DNA from: Algoriphagus taiwanensis
Lineage (GTDB): Bacteria; Bacteroidota; Bacteroidia; Cytophagales; Cyclobacteriaceae
Direction of reading: 5' to 3'
Length of the DNA: 64,000 bases
Assembly: GCF_036245645.1 (NCBI RefSeq)
Contig: NZ_BTPE01000001.1
Span: 372,001-436,000 of the forward strand
Shown here: positions 41,789-49,920 of the stretch, one piece after another
How the letters are laid out: every line of letters starts with the position of its first letter
Numbering within the stretch: the first letter of the stretch is position 1
Position numbers and translations under genes: made by a program
The notes under the pieces: generated by a model
Seen by the model: only the letters and a program-made list of their open reading frames with translations
The model's database searches: none
What the model was told of the DNA's origin: nothing

Positions 41789-41824
41789 CACGCCCAATTT
41801 GGGTGGTGCTAGACTAAATTTATT

Positions 41825-42220
41825 ATGACTGATCCAATAGCCGATTATCTGACCAGATTGAGAAATGCTATCAAAGCTTCTCACAGAATCGTCGAGATCC
41901 CTGCTTCTAATATCAAGAAGGAGATTACTAAAGTATTGCACGACAAAGGATACATTCAAAACTATAAGTTTGAGCAGAATGGTCCTCAAGGCACAATCAA
42001 AATTGCGCTTAAGTACAATCCTTCTACAAAGCAGAATGCAATCGTAAGCTTGGAGCGCGTAAGTACTCCAGGTCTTAGAAAATATGCCAAGCACGATGAA
42101 TTGCCACGCGTAATCAACGGCTTGGGCATCGCGATCATTTCTACCTCCAAGGGAGTAATGACTGACAAAGAAGCCCGTACCGAAGGAATCGGTGGCGAAG
42201 TACTTTGCTACGTATATTAA
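41825..42220 (+). CDS. rpsH: 30S ribosomal protein S8
   Basis: This encodes 131 residues, from MTDPIADYLTRLRNAIKASH to the conserved end GIAIISTSKGVMTDKEARTE followed by GIGGEVLCYVY. It binds helix 21 of 16S rRNA. In E. coli S8 is the repressor of the spc operon. Here it is the first gene after the internal promoter. Confidence 0.99.
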   Translation: MTDPIADYLTRLRNAIKASHRIVEIPASNIKKEITKVLHDKGYIQNYKFEQNGPQGTIKIALKYNPSTKQNAIVSLERVSTPGLRKYAKHDELPRVINGLGIAIISTSKGVMTDKEARTEGIGGEVLCYVY

Positions 42221-42229
42221 TTAACTATC

Positions 42230-42787
42230 ATGTCTAGAATAGGTAAAAAACCAATAAATCTACCCAGCGGTGTTACTGTAGACGTGTCAGCTCATGGAAC
42301 TGTCACTGTTAAAGGTCCAAAGGGTACACTGACTCAGGATGTGAATCCTGATATTCAGGTGAAAGTGGAAGGACAAGAACTTGTCCTGACCAGACCTACT
42401 GACTCTAAAAGACACAAATCCATGCACGGTCTATATCGTGCACTGATCAACAATATGGTGATCGGAGTATCTGAAGGATACAAGAAAGATTTGGAACTTG
42501 TCGGTGTAGGTTATAAGGCATCCAATCAAGGTCAAATTCTTGAGCTTAGCTTGGGTTATTCTCACAGTATTTTCATGGCTTTGCCAAAGGAAATCGCGCT
42601 TAAGACCGAGACTCCAAAAGGTAAAAACCCAGTGATTACTCTAGAGGGAATTGACAAAGAATTGATTGGTCAGGTAGCAGCCAAAATCAGATCCTTGAGA
42701 AAGGTAGAGCCTTACAAAGGAAAAGGTGTGCGCTTCGTTGGTGAAAATGTTAGACGTAAGGCTGGTAAAACTGCCGGTAAAAAATAA
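42230..42787 (+). CDS. rplF: 50S ribosomal protein L6
   Basis: This encodes 185 residues with two repeated alpha/beta domains. It starts MSRIGKKPINLPSGVTVDV and carries the C-terminal KIRSLRKVEPYKGKGVRFVG. It lies near the sarcin-ricin loop. It starts 9 bases after rpsH. Confidence 0.99.
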   Translation: MSRIGKKPINLPSGVTVDVSAHGTVTVKGPKGTLTQDVNPDIQVKVEGQELVLTRPTDSKRHKSMHGLYRALINNMVIGVSEGYKKDLELVGVGYKASNQGQILELSLGYSHSIFMALPKEIALKTETPKGKNPVITLEGIDKELIGQVAAKIRSLRKVEPYKGKGVRFVGENVRRKAGKTAGKK

Positions 42788-42793
42788 TAGGTT

Positions 42794-43144
42794 ATGGCAT
42801 TTAATAAGAATTCCAGAAGACTTAGAATCAAGCAGGGTATCCGTAGAAAAATCTCGGGTACTGATTCCAGACCTCGTTTGTCTGTATTCAAAAGCAATAC
42901 AGGTATTTATGCCCAGTTGGTGGATGACCTTAAGGGTCACACTTTGGCACAGGCTTCTTCCAAGGAGCTAGGCGCAAAGGCTAACACCAAACTAGAAGTA
43001 TCCAAAGAAGTGGGTAAAAAATTGGCCGAAAGAGCTGTAGCTAACGGGATTTCTTCCGTTGTCTTCGACAGAAACGGCTACCTGTATCATGGTAATGTAA
43101 AAGCTTTGGCTGAAGGTGCCAGAGAAGGAGGCCTTAAATTTTAA
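42794..43144 (+). CDS. rplR: 50S ribosomal protein L18
   Basis: This encodes 116 residues. The basic N-terminus (NSRRLRIKQGIRRKISGTDS) and the end VFDRNGYLYHGNVKALAEGA with REGGLKF match L18, the 5S rRNA partner of L5. It starts 6 bases after rplF. Confidence 0.99.
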   Translation: MAFNKNSRRLRIKQGIRRKISGTDSRPRLSVFKSNTGIYAQLVDDLKGHTLAQASSKELGAKANTKLEVSKEVGKKLAERAVANGISSVVFDRNGYLYHGNVKALAEGAREGGLKF

Positions 43145-43149
43145 TCGTT

Positions 43150-43668
43150 ATGTCCCAAGTAAGAAGAAAACCCATTAGGGCTACAGATACAGAATTAAAA
43201 GAGAAAGTAGTAGCTATCAACCGAGTAGCCAAAGTGGTAAAAGGGGGTAGAAGATTCTCCTTCTCAGCTATCGTGGTGGTAGGTGATGGCCAAGGTGTAG
43301 TAGGTTATGGTTTGGGTAAAGCCAACGAAGTAACAGATGCGATCACCAAGGGTATCGAAGATGCAAAGAAGAACCTGGTAAAAGTACCGGTTTTGAAAGG
43401 CACTATCCCTCATGAGCAAATCGGTAAATTCGGTGGAGGTTTCGTATTGATCAAGCCTGCAGCAGCTGGTACCGGTGTAATCGCCGGTGGTGCGATGCGT
43501 GCAGTTTTGGAATCAGCCGGTGTCACAGACGTATTGGCTAAATCCAAAGGATCTTCAAATCCTCACAACGTGGTAAAAGCAACCATTGATGCTTTGGTCC
43601 AGCTTAGAGATGCGATTGCTGTATCTCAGCAAAGAGGAGTAAAAATGGCTAAAGTCTTTAACGGATAA
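43150..43668 (+). CDS. rpsE: 30S ribosomal protein S5
   Basis: This encodes 172 residues. The dsRNA-binding-like N-terminal domain has RVAKVVKGGRRFSFSAIVVV and the GxGxGKAxE-type GYGLGKANEVTDAI; the C-terminal part has GTGVIAGGAMRAVLESAGV. It works in decoding fidelity. It starts 5 bases after rplR. Confidence 0.99.
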   Translation: MSQVRRKPIRATDTELKEKVVAINRVAKVVKGGRRFSFSAIVVVGDGQGVVGYGLGKANEVTDAITKGIEDAKKNLVKVPVLKGTIPHEQIGKFGGGFVLIKPAAAGTGVIAGGAMRAVLESAGVTDVLAKSKGSSNPHNVVKATIDALVQLRDAIAVSQQRGVKMAKVFNG

Positions 43669-43673
43669 TCATC

Positions 43674-43853
43674 ATGGCAAAGATTAAAATCACACAGGTA
43701 AAGAGTACGATCAAAAGACCAAAAGATCAAAAGGCAACTGTTGCAGCTTTGGGCTTGGGTCGTATCAGCAAGTCTGTCATCTTGGAGAACACTCCTCAGA
43801 TCGCAGGAATGGTAAATAAAGTGAATCACCTGGTAAAAGTGGAGGAAGCTTAA
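43674..43853 (+). CDS. rpmD: 50S ribosomal protein L30
   Basis: This small gene encodes 59 residues: MAKIKITQVKSTIKRPKDQK, then the usual AALGLGRISKSVILENTPQ, ending VNHLVKVEEA. Size, fold pattern and location between rpsE and rplO fit L30. It starts 5 bases after the rpsE stop and ends 2 bases before rplO. Confidence 0.97.
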   Translation: MAKIKITQVKSTIKRPKDQKATVAALGLGRISKSVILENTPQIAGMVNKVNHLVKVEEA

Positions 43854-43855
43854 TT

Positions 43856-44302
43856 ATGAAACTGAATACATTAACTCCGGCCGAAGGGTCTACCAAAAAC
43901 AGAAAAAGAATTGGTCGTGGTACCGGTTCTGGTCGAGGTGGAACTTCCACAAGAGGTCACAAAGGCGCTAAGTCAAGATCTGGATACAAGAAAAAGATCG
44001 GTTTTGAGGGTGGTCAGATGCCACTTCAAAGACGTGTTCCAAAATTTGGCTTTAAATCTTTCAATCGGGTTGAGTACAAGCCCGTGAATTTGGATACCTT
44101 GCAGATCCTTGCCGAACAATACAACTTGACCGGTATCGATATGGAAGCTTTAGTCGCTCATGGCATTGCTTCTAAAAACGATAAAATCAAAGTATTGGGT
44201 GGCGGTGAATTGAAAGCCAAATTAGACGTGACTGCACACCAATTTTCTGCTTTAGCCGTTGAAGCTATCGAAAAGCTTGGTGGTACTGTAAACAAGATTT
44301 AA
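43856..44302 (+). CDS. rplO: 50S ribosomal protein L15
   Basis: This encodes 148 residues. The Gly/Arg-rich N-terminus (RKRIGRGTGSGRGGTSTRGH) threads into 23S rRNA, and GFEGGQMPLQRRVPKFGF is the conserved middle. It precedes secY by 4 bases. Confidence 0.99.
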   Translation: MKLNTLTPAEGSTKNRKRIGRGTGSGRGGTSTRGHKGAKSRSGYKKKIGFEGGQMPLQRRVPKFGFKSFNRVEYKPVNLDTLQILAEQYNLTGIDMEALVAHGIASKNDKIKVLGGGELKAKLDVTAHQFSALAVEAIEKLGGTVNKI

Positions 44303-44306
44303 GTAA

Positions 44307-45626
44307 ATGAAAAAGTTTATTTCGACGGTTAAAAATATTTTCTCGATCGAGGATTTGAGAGTTCGTATTTTGAATACGATTGGATTTCTCATCATTTTCC
44401 GATTGGGGTCATTCATCGTTCTTCCCGGGGTAGATCCAAGCAAATTGGGTGGAGCTCCTGAAGGGATTTTCGGCTTGATTGACACTTTCCTTGGAGGAGC
44501 ATTTAGTAATGCGTCCATCTTCGGTTTGGGAATTATGCCATACATCTCTGCTTCCATCGTGCTGCAGCTGCTAACTGTCGGAGTACCTTATTTCCAAAAG
44601 ATGCAGAAGGAGGGGGAATCTGGTAGAAAACGAATCAATCAGATTACCCGAGTTCTGACTATAGCAATCACAGTCGCTCAGGGGATTGGATATGTTACCG
44701 CAACTATCCTTCCTACAGGCGCAGTAATGGTCAGTACTTCCCTTTTCATGTTCAGTTCTTTGGTTCTGCTCTCAGCAGGAACTATGTTCTGTATGTGGTT
44801 GGGTGAAAAGATCACCGAAAAAGGTATCGGTAATGGTATTTCCATGCTGATCATGATTGGTATCATTTCTAGATTTCCTGGAGCGATTATCGCTGAGGTG
44901 GTTGAAAAAGGATCGGGAGGATTGTTACTGTTGTTGATTGAAGCAGGTGTATTGTTCTTCGTTGTTCTTGCTGTGGTTGCTTTGACAGAGGCTACCAGAA
45001 GAATTCCTGTTCAATATGCCAAGCAAGTAGTGGGTGGAAAAGTATATGGTGGACAGAGGCAATATATTCCTATCAAGGTAAATGCCTCAGGTGTTATGCC
45101 AATCATATTCGCTCAATCTTTGATGTTTGTACCTGCCTTGGTAGCTCAGATTTGGGCTGGTGAAAGCGACATTGCCAATTACATCGGAACCACTTTCAGT
45201 GATTTCACTTCTTGGCAGTATAACTTACTCTTCGCCGTCTTGATCATTATTTTCACTTTCTTCTACACAGCTATTACCGTTAACCCGGAGCAAATTGCAG
45301 AGGATATGAAAAGAAATGGTGGTTTCGTACCGGGAATCAAGCCAGGTGCGCCTACCGCAGAGTTCATCGATGGGATTATTTCCAAGATTACACTTCCAGG
45401 GTCGATCTTACTTTCTGTAGTGGCTATTCTTCCTGCCTTGGCTATAGTGGCAGGTGTAGGCGGAGAGTTTGCTCAGTTTTATGGAGGTACCTCTCTTTTG
45501 ATTATGGTGGGTGTGATTATGGATACCCTTCGTCAGATCGAAAGTTACCTTTTGATGAGACACTACGAAGGAATGATGAAAAGCGGTAATATGAAGAATA
45601 GTGCTTCTAATTACCAAGTAGCTTAA
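44307..45626 (+). CDS. secY: Preprotein translocase subunit SecY
   Basis: This encodes 439 residues with ten hydrophobic segments. Conserved parts are GIMPYISASIVLQLL (segment 2), GEKITEKGIGNGISMLIMIG, RRIPVQYAKQVVGG in the cytoplasmic loop that meets the ribosome, and the ENPEQIAEDMKR-like NPEQIAEDMKRNGGFVPGIK. It forms the protein-conducting channel with SecE from this window. It starts 4 bases after rplO. Confidence 0.99.
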   Translation: MKKFISTVKNIFSIEDLRVRILNTIGFLIIFRLGSFIVLPGVDPSKLGGAPEGIFGLIDTFLGGAFSNASIFGLGIMPYISASIVLQLLTVGVPYFQKMQKEGESGRKRINQITRVLTIAITVAQGIGYVTATILPTGAVMVSTSLFMFSSLVLLSAGTMFCMWLGEKITEKGIGNGISMLIMIGIISRFPGAIIAEVVEKGSGGLLLLLIEAGVLFFVVLAVVALTEATRRIPVQYAKQVVGGKVYGGQRQYIPIKVNASGVMPIIFAQSLMFVPALVAQIWAGESDIANYIGTTFSDFTSWQYNLLFAVLIIIFTFFYTAITVNPEQIAEDMKRNGGFVPGIKPGAPTAEFIDGIISKITLPGSILLSVVAILPALAIVAGVGGEFAQFYGGTSLLIMVGVIMDTLRQIESYLLMRHYEGMMKSGNMKNSASNYQVA

Positions 45627-45627
45627 A

Positions 45628-46401
45628 ATGATTCATTACAAGACCTCTGAAGAGGTTAATAGAATAAAACAGAGTGCGGATATTCTTGGAAGAGCTCACG
45701 GAGAAATCGCCAAGCATATCAAAGAAGGGGTAAAGACCTCTTTTCTAGACCAAATTGCTGAAGAGTTTATCAGGGACCACGGAGCAGTGCCTTCGTTTAA
45801 GGGCTACAATGGGTTTCCTGCATCACTTTGCATTTCTGTGAATGAAGTTGTAGTTCATGGATTTCCAAGTGATTATGAATTGAAAGATGGCGATATAATC
45901 TCAGTAGATTGTGGAGTCTTTCACCAAGGTTTTCATAGCGATTCCGCTTATACGTATCCTATCGGTGAAGTATCTCCTGCTGTTCTGGAATTATTAAAAG
46001 CTACCCGAGATTCGCTCTATTTGGGTATTGAAGCAGCCAAAGCCGGTAATCGAATCGGAGATATTGGATTTGCAATTCAGAAATTTGTGGAAGCCAAAGG
46101 TTACACTGTAGTCCGGGAATTAGTTGGACACGGTTTGGGCAAAAAGCTCCATGAAGCTCCTGAGGTACCAAATTACGGCAAAAAAGGCAGCGGTCCCTTA
46201 TTAAAACAGGGAATGGTGATTGCGATCGAGCCCATGATCAATTTAGGTACACGAAATATTGTACAGGAAAGAGATGGATGGACGATTCGTACAGCAGACA
46301 GGAAACCTTCTGCTCATTACGAACACACGGTCGCAATATTTGAGGATAAAACAGAGGTTTTGACGACCCACAAATACATAGAGGAGATCTTTAAATTCTA
46401 A
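45628..46401 (+). CDS. map: Methionine aminopeptidase, type I
   Basis: This encodes 257 residues. It removes the initiator Met from new proteins. The metal ligands are visible: Asp in SVDCGVF, Asp in FHSDSAYTY, His in ELVGHGLGK, Glu in MVIAIEPMI and Glu in HYEHTVAI; the substrate-binding His is in VVHGFPS. It starts 1 base after secY and lies 1 base before infA. Confidence 0.98.
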   Translation: MIHYKTSEEVNRIKQSADILGRAHGEIAKHIKEGVKTSFLDQIAEEFIRDHGAVPSFKGYNGFPASLCISVNEVVVHGFPSDYELKDGDIISVDCGVFHQGFHSDSAYTYPIGEVSPAVLELLKATRDSLYLGIEAAKAGNRIGDIGFAIQKFVEAKGYTVVRELVGHGLGKKLHEAPEVPNYGKKGSGPLLKQGMVIAIEPMINLGTRNIVQERDGWTIRTADRKPSAHYEHTVAIFEDKTEVLTTHKYIEEIFKF

Positions 46402-46402
46402 T

Positions 46403-46621
46403 ATGGCCAAACAGACATCAATAGAACAAGACGGTACCATCACGGAAGCGTTGTCCAACGCGATGTTTAAAGTGGAACTGGAAAATGGACATCAGTTGAT
46501 TGCTCATATTTCCGGTAAAATGAGAATGAACTACATCAAAATCCTCCCTGGGGATAAGGTGAAGTTGGAGCTTTCTCCCTATGATTTGACAAAAGGCAGA
46601 ATAGTATATCGATACAAATAG
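46403..46621 (+). CDS. infA: Translation initiation factor IF-1
   Basis: This encodes 72 residues, the normal size, with an OB fold: EQDGTITEALSNAMFKVELE, then HISGKMRMNYIKILPGDKVK and YDLTKGRIVYRYK. It binds the 30S A site during initiation. It is separated from rpmJ by 87 bases. Confidence 0.99.
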   Translation: MAKQTSIEQDGTITEALSNAMFKVELENGHQLIAHISGKMRMNYIKILPGDKVKLELSPYDLTKGRIVYRYK

Positions 46622-46708
46622 CCTGAACAAAATCAGGAAAATCAGACCAATCGTATTCAGGTTTAGTTTTTCCGGACAGTAGCGGCAAAAAAGTAAAATA
46701 ATAATCCT

Positions 46709-46825
46709 ATGAAAGTAAAGGCATCTATTAAAAAGAGAAGTGCTGACTGCAAGGTGATCCGCAGAAAAGGAAAACTTTACGTCATCAACAAAAAAAATCC
46801 TAAGTATAAACAAAGACAAGGTTAA
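46709..46825 (+). CDS. rpmJ: 50S ribosomal protein L36 (zinc-free form)
   Basis: This gene encodes 38 residues beginning MKVKASIKKRSADCKVIRRK and ending KYKQRQG. Of the four zinc ligands of the classical form (Cys11, Cys14, Cys27, His33), only Cys14 remains; the others are Ser, Asn and Tyr. This is therefore the zinc-independent type, as often seen in Bacteroidota. It lies 2 bases before rpsM. Confidence 0.97.
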   Translation: MKVKASIKKRSADCKVIRRKGKLYVINKKNPKYKQRQG

Positions 46826-46827
46826 TC

Positions 46828-47205
46828 ATGGCTAGAATTGCAGGTGTAGACATACCAGACAATAAGCGCGGCGAGATTGGGCTTACCTATATCTTCGGAA
46901 TCGGCAGAAGCTCTGCCCGTGCTATCCTAAGCAAGGCCGGTATTTCTTTTGACAAAAAAGCAGGAGAGTGGAATGACGATGAGTCTACTGCGATCCGAAA
47001 TATCATCGCCGAGGAATACAGAACTGAAGGTGCTCTGAAGTCAGAGGTTCAATTGAACATCAAGCGATTGATGGATATCGGTTGCTACAGAGGTTTGAGA
47101 CACAGAAAAGGACTTCCGGTGCGTGGTCAGGGTACCAAAAACAACGCCAGAACAAGGAAGGGTAAAAGAAAGACTGTTGCTAACAAGAAGAAGGCAACCA
47201 AATAA
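46828..47205 (+). CDS. rpsM: 30S ribosomal protein S13
   Basis: This encodes 125 residues starting MARIAGVDIPDNKRGEIGLT, with the helix-two-turn-helix and the conserved basic end RGLRHRKGLPVRGQGTKNNA followed by RTRKGKRKT. It contacts the P-site tRNA and the bridge to the large subunit. Confidence 0.99.
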   Translation: MARIAGVDIPDNKRGEIGLTYIFGIGRSSARAILSKAGISFDKKAGEWNDDESTAIRNIIAEEYRTEGALKSEVQLNIKRLMDIGCYRGLRHRKGLPVRGQGTKNNARTRKGKRKTVANKKKATK

Positions 47206-47220
47206 AACCTGATTTAGATT

Positions 47221-47619
47221 ATGGCTCAGAAAAGAAACGATAAATCAAAAGGTAAAAAGAGAGTAGTAAAGGTAGAAGCTGTAGGACAGGCACACATCAA
47301 AGCCTCCTTCAACAATATCATCATCTCCATTACCAACAATGCAGGTCAAGTGATCTCATGGGCTTCTGCCGGTAAAATGGGTTTCAGAGGTTCTAAGAAA
47401 AATACTCCTTACGCTGCACAGATGGCCGCTCAAAATTGCGGTCAGGTTGCTTACGATCTAGGTTTGAGAAAGATCGAAGTATTCGTGAAAGGTCCAGGCG
47501 CAGGTCGTGAATCCGCGATCAGAACCTTGCAAAACGTAGGATTGGATGTGACTACTATTGTAGACGTCACTCCACTTCCGCACAACGGTTGTCGTCCACC
47601 AAAGCGTAGAAGAGTTTAA
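47221..47619 (+). CDS. rpsK: 30S ribosomal protein S11
   Basis: This encodes 132 residues. The family pattern is clear from ASFNNIIISITNNAGQVISW, GFRGSKKNTPYAAQMAAQ and the end DVTPLPHNGCRPPKRRRV. It lies in the 30S platform by the mRNA exit. It starts 15 bases after rpsM. Confidence 0.99.
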   Translation: MAQKRNDKSKGKKRVVKVEAVGQAHIKASFNNIIISITNNAGQVISWASAGKMGFRGSKKNTPYAAQMAAQNCGQVAYDLGLRKIEVFVKGPGAGRESAIRTLQNVGLDVTTIVDVTPLPHNGCRPPKRRRV

Positions 47620-47637
47620 TTTTAAAAAGGTAACAGA

Positions 47638-48243
47638 ATGGCTAGATATACAGGTCCTAAAGCAAAAATCTCCAGAAAATTTGGAGAGCCTATCGAAGGG
47701 CATAGCAAAGCGCTTCAGAAGAAAAACTACCCTCCCGGCCAGCACGGAAGAGGCAGAAGAAAGAAGCAGTCTGAATATGCAATCCAGCTTGCCGAAAAGC
47801 AAAAAGCAAAATACATCTATGGTGTATTGGAAAGACAATTTGCCAAGATGTTTGACATCGCTTCTAGAAAATCCGGAATCACCGGTGAAAACTTGCTTCA
47901 GCTTTTGGAAGCTCGTTTGGACAATACTGTCTACAGATTGGGTATTTCCCCAACTAGAAGAGGAGCAAGACAATTGGTAGGTCACAAGCACATCCTTGTA
48001 AATGGAGAAGTGGTTAACATCCCTTCTTACACTCTTAAGCCTGGTGACGTTGTTTCCGTAAGGGAGCGTTCCAAGTCTTTGGAGGCAATCACCAGCAGTT
48101 TGGCAGGAAAAGGCGCCAACAGATATCCTTGGCTGGAATGGGACAATGCTTCCCTTTCAGGTAAGTTTGTAAGTGTGCCTGGCAGAGATGATATTCCTGA
48201 GAATATCAAGGAGCAGCTCATTGTCGAACTTTACTCTAAGTAA
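47638..48243 (+). CDS. rpsD: 30S ribosomal protein S4
   Basis: This encodes 201 residues. The S4 RNA-binding domain (RLDNTVYRLGISPTRRGARQ, then LVGHKHILVNGEVVNIPSY) is intact, and the N-terminus (KISRKFGEPI) is the zinc-free form. In other bacteria it autoregulates the alpha operon. It starts 18 bases after rpsK. Confidence 0.99.
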   Translation: MARYTGPKAKISRKFGEPIEGHSKALQKKNYPPGQHGRGRRKKQSEYAIQLAEKQKAKYIYGVLERQFAKMFDIASRKSGITGENLLQLLEARLDNTVYRLGISPTRRGARQLVGHKHILVNGEVVNIPSYTLKPGDVVSVRERSKSLEAITSSLAGKGANRYPWLEWDNASLSGKFVSVPGRDDIPENIKEQLIVELYSK

Positions 48244-48280
48244 TAATTTACTATTTTCAGCTAAAAACAGAACTAAATAT

Positions 48281-49270
48281 ATGTCCATACTAGCATTTCA
48301 AATGCCTGAAAAAGTGGTGATGGAGAAAGCAGATGACTTTCACGGTCTTTTCACCTTCAAACCACTTGAAAAAGGCTATGGAGTTACCATCGGTAACGCC
48401 CTAAGAAGAATCTTACTTTCTTCTTTGGAAGGATACGCGATCACTACCGTCAAAATTCCGGGTGTGGTTCACGAATTTTCCACCATCGAGGGTGTAGTAG
48501 AAGACGTTACTGATATCATTTTGAACCTCAAGCAGGTGAGATTCAAGAAAGTTCATGAGGCTTTCGATGGCAAAATCACCGTTGAGATCAAAAATCAGTC
48601 TGTTTTCACCGCAGGGGACATTGCTAAATTCACTTCCTCATTCGAGGTGCTCAATCCGGAATTGGTGATTTGTCACATCGACGAATCTAAAGTTTTCGAA
48701 ATTGAATTGACAATCGAAAAAGGAAGAGGGTATCTGCCAGCTGAAGAATCCAAACCTAAGGAGCAGGTTTTCGGCCAAATTGCAATCGATGCGATCTTCA
48801 CCCCTATCAAAAATGTGAAGTATAGCGTAGAAAATACCCGAGTAGAGCAAAAGACTGACTTCGAAAAGTTGATCTTGGAAGTAACTACCGATGGGTCTAT
48901 CCACCCAGAGAAAGCGCTTCAGGAATCAGCTAAGATTTTGATTCAGCACTTCATGCTATTCTCAGACCAAACTATGGTCTTGGATTCTACAGGTATCGCC
49001 GAGCCAGAGCCAATCGACGAGGAATTCCTTCACATGCGTAAGCTATTGAAGACTTCTCTCAGCGATCTTGACCTTTCTGTCAGAGCATTCAACTGCCTCA
49101 AAGCCGCTGATGTGAAGACTTTGGGAGATCTCGCCAAGTTGGAGATTTCAGACATGATGAAATTCAGAAACTTCGGTAAAAAATCCCTTGCTGAATTGGA
49201 GCAATTGATCCAAGAGAAAGGACTCACCTTCGGGATGGATATTTCTAAGTACAAACTTGATGAAGAATAA
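48281..49270 (+). CDS. rpoA: RNA polymerase alpha subunit
   Basis: This encodes 329 residues from the ATG at 48281 (MSILAFQMPEKVVMEKADDF); an upstream in-frame start would overlap rpsD by 70 bases and add an unrelated stretch. The N-terminal dimerisation domain contains YGVTIGNALRRILLSSLEGY, and the C-terminal domain has LSVRAFNCLKAADVKTLGDL and the FGKKSLAELEQLI helix that binds UP elements and activators. Confidence 0.99.
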   Translation: MSILAFQMPEKVVMEKADDFHGLFTFKPLEKGYGVTIGNALRRILLSSLEGYAITTVKIPGVVHEFSTIEGVVEDVTDIILNLKQVRFKKVHEAFDGKITVEIKNQSVFTAGDIAKFTSSFEVLNPELVICHIDESKVFEIELTIEKGRGYLPAEESKPKEQVFGQIAIDAIFTPIKNVKYSVENTRVEQKTDFEKLILEVTTDGSIHPEKALQESAKILIQHFMLFSDQTMVLDSTGIAEPEPIDEEFLHMRKLLKTSLSDLDLSVRAFNCLKAADVKTLGDLAKLEISDMMKFRNFGKKSLAELEQLIQEKGLTFGMDISKYKLDEE

Positions 49271-49275
49271 ATAAA

Positions 49276-49803
49276 ATGAGACACGGAAAGAAAATTAACC
49301 ACCTTGGTAGGACGTCCGCTCACAGGAAGGCAATGCTTTCCAACATGGCAACTTCCCTCATTCTTCACAAGCGTATTTCTACCACGCTTGCCAAGGCTAA
49401 AGAATTGAAGAAGTATGTTGAGCCTCTGGTGACCAGAGCAAAAGAAGATACTACCCACAACAGACGTATTGCTTTCTCCTACCTGAAAAGCAAAGAAGCG
49501 ATCAAAGCGCTTTTTGGAGAAGTGATCGAGAAAGTAGGTACTCGTCCAGGTGGATACACCCGGATTATCAAGACCGGCTTCAGATTGGGTGACAATGCTG
49601 AAATGTGTATCATCGAGCTAGTCGATTTCAACGAATTGATGCTCAAGGATGCCAAGCCAGCGAAGAAGACTACCCGTCGTTCAAGAAGAAGCAGTGGAAG
49701 CAAAGCTACTGATGCAGCTCCAGTTGCTCCAGCAGTGGAAGCAAAAACTGAAGAGCCTAGCGCTCCTGAAGCTCCTGTTGAAGGCGAAACTGAAGAAAAA
49801 TAA
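49276..49803 (+). CDS. rplQ: 50S ribosomal protein L17 with C-terminal extension
   Basis: This encodes 175 residues. Residues 1-120 form the normal L17 core (MRHGKKINHLGRTSAHRKAM, then RPGGYTRIIKTGFRLGDNAE). The last 50 or so residues are a low-complexity tail, first basic (TTRRSRRSSGSK), then rich in Ala, Pro and Glu. Such tails occur in Bacteroidota L17 and are probably disordered. It is the last gene of the ribosomal protein unit. Confidence 0.98.
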   Translation: MRHGKKINHLGRTSAHRKAMLSNMATSLILHKRISTTLAKAKELKKYVEPLVTRAKEDTTHNRRIAFSYLKSKEAIKALFGEVIEKVGTRPGGYTRIIKTGFRLGDNAEMCIIELVDFNELMLKDAKPAKKTTRRSRRSSGSKATDAAPVAPAVEAKTEEPSAPEAPVEGETEEK

Positions 49804-49827
49804 ATTGAAATTTGATTTTCACATAAC

Positions 49828-49858
49828 AAAGGATTGGACTCTCGTTCAATCCTTTTTT
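49828..49858 (+). terminator. rplQ terminator
   Basis: AAAGGATTG (49828-49836) pairs with CAATCCTTT (49847-49855); the 10-nt loop can extend the stem by 3 pairs, and T4 follows. It ends the rplC-rplQ supra-operon. Confidence 0.9.
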
Positions 49859-49896
49859 TATACCCTAATCGCTTACCCTCCTTCCCAAGAAATGGT

Positions 49897-49904
49897 TAAC
49901 TTTG
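49897..49904 (+). promoter_or_regulatory. -7 element of a carA promoter
   Basis: TAACTTTG matches the consensus exactly and lies 16 bases before the carA ATG, so the leader would be only about 10 bases. The -33 place reads TACC and is not a match. GGGCAA follows, unlike the CnnnCC seen after the ribosomal promoters. Confidence 0.5.
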
Positions 49905-49920
49905 GGCAATCTCAAGCAAA

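Noticed and set aside
48173..48280. N-terminal extension of rpoA into rpsD
   Set aside because: It would overlap rpsD by 70 bases and add residues not found in alpha subunits; the ATG at 48281 fits the family.
49871..49877. -33 element for the carA promoter
   Set aside because: The place at 19-base spacing reads TACC and no TTTG is near; only the -7 element is reported.
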